Source of the DNA: DAOPYE01 sp035352715
GTDB lineage: Bacteria > Acidobacteriota > Holophagae > Holophagales > Holophagaceae
Length of the DNA stretch: 38,791 nucleotides
Direction of reading: 5' to 3'
NCBI GenBank assembly: GCA_035352715.1
Contig: DAOPYE010000015.1
Location: 1-38,791 of the forward strand
Shown: one piece after another, positions 33,691 to 38,791 of the stretch
How positions within the stretch are numbered: position 1 is the first letter of the stretch
Layout of the letters: the number at the start of each line of letters is the position of its first letter
Notes under the pieces: generated by a model
The model's input: only the letters and a program-made list of their open reading frames with translations
Told to the model about the DNA's origin: nothing
Databases searched by the model: none
Position numbers and translations under genes: made by a program

Positions 33691-34600
33691 GGAAGTGGTC
33701 GAAGCTCCGATCCGGCAGGGGGTGCAGGGAACCTCCATCATAGATGAGAAGCGGCGCTTCCCGCCGGGCGACGGCACCGGCCACCCGCTGCAGGCGCACA
33801 CCCAGACGCGCCTCCAGCTCCGATCGAGGAAGGGGGGACGCAAAACAGCGCGCGTAGTCCTCGCCGCCGCGCAACTCGTCCTCCGTGAGGGAAGCCTCCA
33901 GCACGAGGCTCAGATTGGACGTTTCTGCCAGCATCCGCAGATCCTTGCTCAGGCCATCCGAGAGATCGATACAGGCGTGGATCTCGGGCATCCCGGCCAG
34001 ACGCAGGCCCAGGCCCAGGTTCGGGCTCGGATCCAGATGGGCCGCGAGATCAGGATCGGGGCGCGCCCCATCCCATCGGATGCCGGCCTGGAGCTTGCGC
34101 AGTCCGCGCAGGCTGGCGCCCAGCGGCTGGTCCACGTAGAGGGCATCGCCAGGCTGCACTTCATCCCGGCGCAGCCAGCGCGACGCGGCCCCAAACGCCG
34201 TGATGCCCAAGCCCAGGCCCGTCGCCCGGCCCACGGTATCGCCGCCGATCACGGGCACCTGGCATTCCCGGGCAGCGTCCGCCAGCCCATCGAGAAACGC
34301 CTCAAGCCAGGCGAGATCAAAATCCCGCGCCAGGGCCAACGTGAAGGTGAAGCCCAATGGCAGCGCTCCGCTGGCGTCCAGATCGGACAGGTTCACCATC
34401 AGCAGCTTCCGACCCAACATTCGCGGCGGATGCCACGCCGTGCAAAAGTGCTGACCCTCCTCCATCACGTCCGTCGTCACCAGCAGACGCTGCCCGGGCG
34501 GCACCTCCGGGATCAGGCCGCAATCATCCGTGAGGGCCTCGCCCCCCGGGAATCGCTCGCGGATGCGGGCGAGGATGGCGGATTCGTTGCGTTCGAGCAT
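33683..34600 (-). CDS. thiL: Thiamine-monophosphate kinase
   Basis: The 305-residue protein matches ThiL, which phosphorylates thiamine monophosphate to the active diphosphate with ATP. Motifs are LTDDCGLI and TTDVMEEGQHF in the N-terminal ATP/magnesium region, NLSDLDASGALP, and IGGDTVGRATGLGLGI in the middle. DLSDGLSKDLRMLAE marks the second half. ThiL proteins are about 320 residues, so this is slightly short. The chosen ATG at 34598-34600 gives MLERNESAILARIRERF, which fits the family; the upstream frame has no similarity. It heads the minus-strand group with DUF2062, ybaB and recR, and is divergent from a ferredoxin gene. Confidence 0.93.
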   Translation of the reverse strand: MLERNESAILARIRERFPGGEALTDDCGLIPEVPPGQRLLVTTDVMEEGQHFCTAWHPPRMLGRKLLMVNLSDLDASGALPLGFTFTLALARDFDLAWLEAFLDGLADAARECQVPVIGGDTVGRATGLGLGITAFGAASRWLRRDEVQPGDALYVDQPLGASLRGLRKLQAGIRWDGARPDPDLAAHLDPSPNLGLGLRLAGMPEIHACIDLSDGLSKDLRMLAETSNLSLVLEASLTEDELRGGEDYARCFASPLPRSELEARLGVRLQRVAGAVARREAPLLIYDGGSLHPLPDRSFDHFHA

Positions 34601-34746
34601 GGCGTCCAGGATACCCTGTGCTGGAGAACCATCTCGTTGATGACTCGTTCGTAACAAATTCCCGAATCCGTCGTCCAAGGTTTCATGAATGGGCGATCGC
34701 GACGATCCCCGGACGGGCGGACGCCCCAACCCCATAGGAGACCCCA

Positions 34747-35001
34747 ATGGCCATCAAGCGCGTGTGGATCGAAGAAGGTTGCATCACCTGCAACGCCTGC
34801 GAAGCGGAATGTCCCGATGTGTTCTCCGTGGCGGAGAACAGCTCCACCATTCGCGGGGACATCCGGGAAGACGGCGTGCAATCCGAGAACCGGGATGAGA
34901 AGTCCCCTTTGAAGGTGGCTTTGCAGGCGTCCCTGGAAGCCGGCATCAAGACCGCCGCCGCGGGTTGCCCCGTCGAGGTCATTCAGTTCGAAGAGGCCTG
35001 A
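34747..35001 (+). CDS. Small ferredoxin, [4Fe-4S] type
   Basis: The 84-residue protein resembles single-cluster ferredoxins. CITCNACEAECPDVF gives Cys12, Cys15, Cys18 and Cys22, and a second CP lies near the C-terminus in AAGCPVEVIQFEEA. In single-cluster ferredoxins the last cysteine is usually the fourth ligand, so the extra Cys22 could pair in a disulfide or bind a larger cluster. AGGAG precedes the ATG at 34747. It could accept electrons from the PFOR in this window, but that is inference. The gene is alone, with sfsA converging 11 nt away. Confidence 0.9.
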   Translation: MAIKRVWIEEGCITCNACEAECPDVFSVAENSSTIRGDIREDGVQSENRDEKSPLKVALQASLEAGIKTAAAGCPVEVIQFEEA

Positions 35002-35012
35002 ATCGCCCGCGC

Positions 35013-35771
35013 TTAGGGCTTGCGCGAGCTGGACAACTGGCAGGGCAGCAGCCCCGGCAGATGCCAGCTTGCGCGCCACGTTTCAGGCCCCTCGCTTTCG
35101 ACGTTCAGGCCTGCACGCACAGGCAGGATTTCAACGCCTGCGGCCTGAGCGCGCTCCAGTTCCTCCGCATAGGCGGGATCAATCTCGTACGCAGGACGGA
35201 AGACGCTGACATCCTCGCGATGGATGAAGAAGACGATGGCGGCGCGGCTGCCCTCACGGATCATGGCCTGCAGTTCGCGCAGATGCTTGGTTCCCCGCTC
35301 GGTGACCGCGTCGGGGAACGCGCAGTGCTCGCCCATCTTCAGGGTCGCGTTCTTCACTTCGATGTAGACGTTCCGGTCTTCGAGATCCCGAGCCAGCACA
35401 TCGATGCGGCTGGCCTCGCGCCCGTATCGGACCTCGGTGCGAACCTCCCGCAATCCGCATAGCCCTGGCAGCACATCGCGGCGGGCGGCTTCGGCGACGA
35501 CCTTGTTCGGCAGGCCCGTCTCCACGCCGATCCAGCCGCCCTCATGCCGACAGGCGATCCAGGTGTATTTGAGCTTGCGCGCGGGATTATCCGCCGGTTC
35601 CAGCACCACCAAATCGCCGGGCTCCCAGCAGGTCTTCATGGTGCCAGTGTTCGTGGTGTGGGCCGTGACGACGGTTCCATCCGCCAGGCGCACATCCGCC
35701 AGGAACCGCTTGTAGCGCTGGATCAGCGTGCCCGGGACGAGGCCTCGTTTCTCCAGCAGGGGCGCGCTCAC
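35013..35771 (-). CDS. sfsA: SfsA-family nuclease/sugar fermentation stimulation protein homologue
   Basis: The 252-residue protein matches SfsA: an N-terminal OB-like domain (HTTNTGTMKTCWEPGDLV) and a restriction-endonuclease-like C-terminal domain with a catalytic Asp and Lys in RIDVLARDLEDRNVYIEVKN. E. coli SfsA was first described as a maltose gene regulator, and the family is now often called a DNA/RNA nuclease. It starts at GTG 35769-35771, overlapping the upstream TGA in GTGA. An ATG start is not available near the conserved beginning. It is the last gene of the pgsA operon. Confidence 0.92.
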   Translation of the reverse strand: MSAPLLEKRGLVPGTLIQRYKRFLADVRLADGTVVTAHTTNTGTMKTCWEPGDLVVLEPADNPARKLKYTWIACRHEGGWIGVETGLPNKVVAEAARRDVLPGLCGLREVRTEVRYGREASRIDVLARDLEDRNVYIEVKNATLKMGEHCAFPDAVTERGTKHLRELQAMIREGSRAAIVFFIHREDVSVFRPAYEIDPAYAEELERAQAAGVEILPVRAGLNVESEGPETWRASWHLPGLLPCQLSSSRKP

Positions 35772-36322
35772 GGCCAGGATTCCAGGATGCGATCCACCGC
35801 CTGAGCCAGGTCTTCCGAGACGAGATCGGCGGCGCAGGTGGACGCCTCCTCGCGTCCGTATCCCGTCAAGACCAGGGCTGACCGGCATCCGGCGCGATGT
35901 CCGGCCTCCACGTCGATGGCCTTGTCGCCCACCATCCACGATCGGGAGAGATCCAAATCCAGCTCCTGGGCCGCGCGCAGCAGCATGCCGGGGTTCGGCT
36001 TGCGATCGGGGTGATCCGCGACGGCGTATTCGCCGACGCCCTTCTCGTGGTGCGGCGACGCGAAGGCCGCGTCGAAGTGCGCGCCCTCCAGGGCCAACAG
36101 TTCGGCGATGCGCGCCTGCACGGCGTGGAAATCCTCCCAGCCGTACATCCCGCGGCCGATGCCCGCCTGATTGGTGACGATGACCACGGGGATGCCTCGC
36201 GCGTTGACGCGGGCCAGCGCGCGCGCGACGCCGGGAATCAGCACCACGTCCTCGGGGCGGTGGAGGTAGTTCGCCTCCACGTTGAGCGTTCCATCTCGAT
36301 CAATGAACAGGGCAGCCTTCAT
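35768..36322 (-). CDS. gmhB: D-glycero-D-manno-heptose 1,7-bisphosphate phosphatase-like HAD hydrolase
   Basis: The 184-residue HAD phosphatase has the nucleophile pair Asp8 and Asp10 in FIDRDGTLN, IVTNQAGIGRGMYG as motif II, HPDRKPNPGML as motif III and WMVGDKAIDVEAG as motif IV. This matches GmhB-type histidinol/heptose phosphatases that make ADP-heptose precursors. The zinc loop of E. coli GmhB carries cysteines, but here it reads ASPHHEKGVGEYAV with none, so the zinc site is probably absent. The ATG at 36320-36322 has a distant GAGG; a TTG six codons earlier is possible. The AI-2E gene ends 14 nt upstream and sfsA overlaps its stop. Confidence 0.85.
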   Translation of the reverse strand: MKAALFIDRDGTLNVEANYLHRPEDVVLIPGVARALARVNARGIPVVIVTNQAGIGRGMYGWEDFHAVQARIAELLALEGAHFDAAFASPHHEKGVGEYAVADHPDRKPNPGMLLRAAQELDLDLSRSWMVGDKAIDVEAGHRAGCRSALVLTGYGREEASTCAADLVSEDLAQAVDRILESWP

Positions 36323-36336
36323 CGAACCAGGATGCC

Positions 36337-37398
36337 TCAATTCGAGCTGGAATCCGACTGCCCAGACTCTCCCGTGAACCAGGGATGCCGTTCATAGTCC
36401 GCCAGGAAGACGTCTCCAAGCACCTTGACGACGATCATCAGCGGCACGGCAAAGATGAGGCCCAGCAGCCCAAAGGCGAAGCCAAAGCAGAGAATCCCCA
36501 GCAGGACTTCCAGCGGGTGTAGCTTGCTGGCCCGCCCCACCCAGACCGGCGTGAGGTAAAGCGCCTCGATCTTCTGCACGGCAACGAAGACGATGCCCAC
36601 CGCGAGCATGCGCGAGGGGCTGCCGCCATCCAGCCCCGTCATGACCAAGGCGGGCGCCAGGGCCGTCAGATAGGGCGAATACGGCACCACGTTCGATATG
36701 CCCGCCACCAGGGCCAGAATCCACGCATAGGGAACGCCCAGCAGCTGCAAAGCCAGGCCATGCAGCAGCGCCATGACCACCATCACGGCGATCTGGCCCC
36801 GGATGTAGCCGCCCATGCGCTCGTGGATCTGACCAACCACCGCCTTCACGCGGGCGCGGTAGCGATGGGGAATCCAGCGCTCAAACCAGCTCACCATCTC
36901 CGGCCCGTCCACCAGCAGGTAGTAGACGATGATCGGCACCAGCATCAGGGTCATCACCTGCAGCAGGAGCCCGAGCAGGCCTTCGCCAGCGCCTTTCAGC
37001 CCATGGAAGATCACCATTGGGTCCACGCCTTCGATCGCCTGCCGGAAGCGCTGCTCCACCCAGGGGTGGGCCTGCATCCATGGCCCGAAGCGCACGATGA
37101 AGACCTGCTTCCAGTGGGGACCGGAAGCCAGCAGCCGCTCGATCTGGGACGCCAGGAAGGGCACCAGCACCCAGAACGCCAGCCCCAGCGCAACACAGGA
37201 TGAGCAAATCACCAGCAGCACCGCGATTCCCCGCTTCATCCGGTGCGAAAGCACGTGTACCGCGGGCGCCATCAAGTAGGCGAGCACCATGGCGACAAAA
37301 AAGGGCGCCAGGGCTCTTCTCATCAACCAGATGACGAGCGCCGCGCCCAGACCCGTCAGGGCGTACCAGAAAGGGATCCTTCCCCGCCGGATGCTCAC
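36337..37398 (-). CDS. AI-2E/PerM-family transporter
   Basis: The 353-residue protein has the AI-2E family plan of seven or eight membrane helices in two groups separated by a long amphipathic section (residues about 100-150). GGYIRGQIAVMVVMALLHG and the late GILCFGFAFGLLGLIFAVPL segments are diagnostic. Members are proposed exporters; some carry autoinducer-2, others sodium/protons or unknown substrates. The start is a GTG whose TGA overlap with pgsA (GTGA) indicates coupled translation. The C-terminus is acidic and serine-rich. gmhB follows 14 nt later. Confidence 0.88.
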   Translation of the reverse strand: MSIRRGRIPFWYALTGLGAALVIWLMRRALAPFFVAMVLAYLMAPAVHVLSHRMKRGIAVLLVICSSCVALGLAFWVLVPFLASQIERLLASGPHWKQVFIVRFGPWMQAHPWVEQRFRQAIEGVDPMVIFHGLKGAGEGLLGLLLQVMTLMLVPIIVYYLLVDGPEMVSWFERWIPHRYRARVKAVVGQIHERMGGYIRGQIAVMVVMALLHGLALQLLGVPYAWILALVAGISNVVPYSPYLTALAPALVMTGLDGGSPSRMLAVGIVFVAVQKIEALYLTPVWVGRASKLHPLEVLLGILCFGFAFGLLGLIFAVPLMIVVKVLGDVFLADYERHPWFTGESGQSDSSSN

Positions 37399-37958
37399 GG
37401 CTGCGCACCGCGCGGCGCGGAGGAGCGGCAGAAATAGTGGATGCCCGAAGCCAACACCATCGCCGCAACCACATAGTAGATCTGCGGCACAACATGGCTA
37501 TACCAGCTTCGCCACCCCAGCGCGTTGAAGAGCAGGGCCAGCGAAATGGCCACCAGCTCGGCTCCCGTCGTCAGCTTGCCAAGCAGGGATGGCCGGAACT
37601 TGCGGGGATCAAAGTGGGGAGAAGCCATCAGAGCCACCAGCGAGATGATCACGTCCCGGCTGATGGCGAGAATTGCCACCCAGGCAGGAATTGGCGCCAC
37701 GAAATGCTCGCGGGGGAGTGCCAGCAGCACAAAAGCCGTGGTCATCAGCAGCTTGTCCGCCGCCGGATCCAGCACCGCACCCAGCGCGGACCACTGATTG
37801 AAGCGCCGCGCGATGTAGCCATCCATCAAGTCGGTGAGCCCCGCCGCCACGAATAGCACGCAAGCCTCGACGTTGTGGCCATACCAGACGGCAATGGCGA
37901 AGAAGGGAACCGCCAGGATCCGCAGCAGGGTCAGAACATTGGGCAGGGTGGCAAACAT
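37395..37958 (-). CDS. pgsA: CDP-alcohol phosphatidyltransferase, PgsA-like
   Basis: The 187-residue membrane protein carries the full CDP-alcohol phosphotransferase signature, with DG, AR, G and the two later Asp residues spread over DLMDGYIARR and LGAVLDPAADKL. This matches phosphatidylglycerophosphate synthase, which joins CDP-diacylglycerol and glycerol-3-phosphate in the inner membrane; another alcohol acceptor is possible. About five membrane helices are predicted. ATG 37956-37958 gives MFATLPNVLTLLRI, the usual PgsA beginning; a TTG ten codons upstream is possible. It heads a compact minus-strand operon with AI-2E, gmhB-like and sfsA. Confidence 0.88.
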   Translation of the reverse strand: MFATLPNVLTLLRILAVPFFAIAVWYGHNVEACVLFVAAGLTDLMDGYIARRFNQWSALGAVLDPAADKLLMTTAFVLLALPREHFVAPIPAWVAILAISRDVIISLVALMASPHFDPRKFRPSLLGKLTTGAELVAISLALLFNALGWRSWYSHVVPQIYYVVAAMVLASGIHYFCRSSAPRGAQP

Positions 37959-38012
37959 AGGCTCGTCGAGGGATGGTAGCTGGTCCAAGAACTCTAAACG
38001 ATTTTTACAACG

Positions 38013-38046
38013 AATGGCTTGCCATTAAGGATTCTTGTCGTAGACT
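38013..38046 (+). promoter_or_regulatory. feoAB promoter with overlapping dyad
   Basis: TTGCCA (38019-38024) and TAGACT (38041-38046) are 16 bp apart and form the likely feoAB promoter. A perfect dyad, AATGGC-TT-GCCATT (38013-38026), covers the -35 box. Such a placement suits an iron- or metal-responsive repressor. The dyad does not look like a standard Fur or DtxR box, so the regulator is unknown. Confidence 0.45.
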
Positions 38047-38064
38047 GGTTTTGGAGTTGAGAAC

Positions 38065-38313
38065 ATGTCTCATTTAGACCCCATCCCTCTGAGTGAACTG
38101 GCTCCCGGCGAGGAGGGCATCGTTTTTCAGGTGAAGGCGCAGGGCGCTATTCGCAGGCGCCTGCTGGAAATGGGATTCATTCGTGGCGCCCGCCTTCGCG
38201 TCGAGAAGCTGGCCCCGCTGGGTGATCCCATGGAACTCGTCATCAAGGGCTACCACCTGTCCCTGCGACGCGAAGAAGGGGCCTGCATCCTTGTGACACC
38301 GGAGCGTTCATGA
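38065..38313 (+). CDS. feoA: FeoA ferrous iron transport accessory protein
   Basis: The 82-residue protein is an SH3-like FeoA. It has PLSELAPGEEGIVFQV, the conserved RRRLLEMGFIRGARLRVEK core, then PLGDPMELVIKGYHLSLRR. FeoA helps FeoB take up Fe(II) and may regulate its GTPase. GGAG stands eight bases before the ATG at 38065. Its stop overlaps the feoB start in ATGA, the usual feoAB arrangement. A candidate promoter with dyad precedes it. Confidence 0.95.
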   Translation: MSHLDPIPLSELAPGEEGIVFQVKAQGAIRRRLLEMGFIRGARLRVEKLAPLGDPMELVIKGYHLSLRREEGACILVTPERS

Positions 38314-38791
38314 GCGTCATCGCACTCGCTGGCAATCCCAATTGCGGCAAGACCACCATCTTCAACGCGCTCACCGGGTCGCGGCACCACGTGGGCAACT
38401 GGGCGGGCGTCACCGTCGAGCGCCGCAGCGGATTCTTCACGCTGGATGGCCAGGATATCGAGGTGGTGGATCTGCCCGGCACGTACAGCCTTTCGGCCCA
38501 GAGCGAAGACGAACGCATTGCCAGCCGCTACCTCTCCAGCCCGGAGCCAGATCTCATCGTCAACGTGCTGGATGCCTCCAATCTGGAGCGCAACCTCTAC
38601 CTGACGACGCAATTGCTGGAATTGCGGCGCCCCATCGTGTTCGTGCTGAACATGATGGACGACGCAGAGCGCCAGGGCGTCCAGATCCACCTGGAGGCGC
38701 TGCAGACCCTGCTGGGCGGCCCCGTGATCCCGACCATCGGCAACCGCTCCGAGGGCGTGGAGGAGCTGAAGCGCACGATCCTTTCGGTGGC
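38310..38791 (+). CDS. feoB: FeoB ferrous iron transporter, N-terminal GTPase part (truncated by window edge)
   Basis: The first 160 residues of FeoB are present. The G domain has G1 GNPNCGKTT (8-16), the switch region NWAGVTVE with the G2 Thr, G3 DLPGTYSL and G4 NMMD. FeoB couples its cytoplasmic GTPase to Fe(II) uptake across the inner membrane; the GDI and membrane domains lie beyond the window. The start ATG at 38310-38312 overlaps the feoA TGA by 4 nt, so the pair is translationally coupled. Confidence 0.96.
   Translation, partial: MSVIALAGNPNCGKTTIFNALTGSRHHVGNWAGVTVERRSGFFTLDGQDIEVVDLPGTYSLSAQSEDERIASRYLSSPEPDLIVNVLDASNLERNLYLTTQLLELRRPIVFVLNMMDDAERQGVQIHLEALQTLLGGPVIPTIGNRSEGVEELKRTILSV

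Noticed and set aside
34601..34746. tRNA or riboswitch (for example TPP) in the thiL/ferredoxin gap
   Set aside because: No cloverleaf and no TPP-type core motifs were found; thiL itself is rarely under a TPP riboswitch.

Overview
The window is a gene-dense, GC-rich bacterial chromosome segment of about 38.8 kb. The organism is Gram-negative: it has BamD, a GmhB-type heptose phosphatase, a heptosyltransferase-like GT9 enzyme and a predicted outer-membrane beta-barrel peptidase. It has anaerobic or microaerobic traits: a large pyruvate:ferredoxin oxidoreductase, rubrerythrin, a small ferredoxin and FeoAB for ferrous iron. This mix would fit an acidobacterium of the Holophaga/Geothrix type. That is a guess from gene content and general style; no marker in the window proves it.

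Layout. 1-356: 5' part of ffh (minus), then a spacer of about 360 bp. 716-4760: minus-strand unit of a secreted metallopeptidase with beta-propeller and barrel, a WYL/YafY regulator and a DinB-family protein. 4911-8690: nucleoside phosphorylase-like gene (+), prfB (-), alpha/beta hydrolase (+), bamD (+). 8767-11688: GH31 glycosidase with an inserted PA14 domain (-), with two LacI-type operator-like palindromes upstream. 11871-16187: SDR oxidoreductase (-), TPR-glycosyltransferase fusion (+), glmS (+). 16212-17366: a lone polytopic membrane protein gene bracketed by two related CACCAAG/CTTGGTG palindromic elements. 17412-23383: two GH3 beta-glycosidases (-) opposite a divergent AraC-family regulator (+). 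23406-28889: a DHOD-like flavoprotein and PFOR/NifJ (-), with rubrerythrin diverging. 29066-30526: guaB (+). 30598-34600: minus-strand run of thiL, DUF2062-like membrane protein, ybaB, recR, a 101-residue unknown and a GT9 glycosyltransferase. 34747-35001: ferredoxin (+). 35013-37958: minus-strand operon pgsA, AI-2E/PerM, gmhB-like, sfsA with 4-nt stop/start overlaps. 38065-end: feoA and the start of feoB (+).

How the genes fit together. The GH31 enzyme (alpha-xylosidase-like because of its PA14 insert) and the two secreted GH3 enzymes suggest trimming of xyloglucan or beta-glucan oligosaccharides outside the cytoplasm. Each locus appears to have its own control: an AraC regulator for the GH3 pair, and possible LacI-family operators for GH31 whose repressor is not in the window. 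PFOR, the DHOD-like protein, rubrerythrin, ferredoxin and Feo form a low-potential iron-sulfur theme. Most remaining genes are core housekeeping.

No tRNA, rRNA, CRISPR array, transposase, prophage gene or defence system was recognised. The least explained items are the paired heptamer palindromes around the membrane gene, the peptidase/WYL/DinB unit, the palindrome in the leader of the TTG-started glycosyltransferase, and the dyad over the feo promoter.
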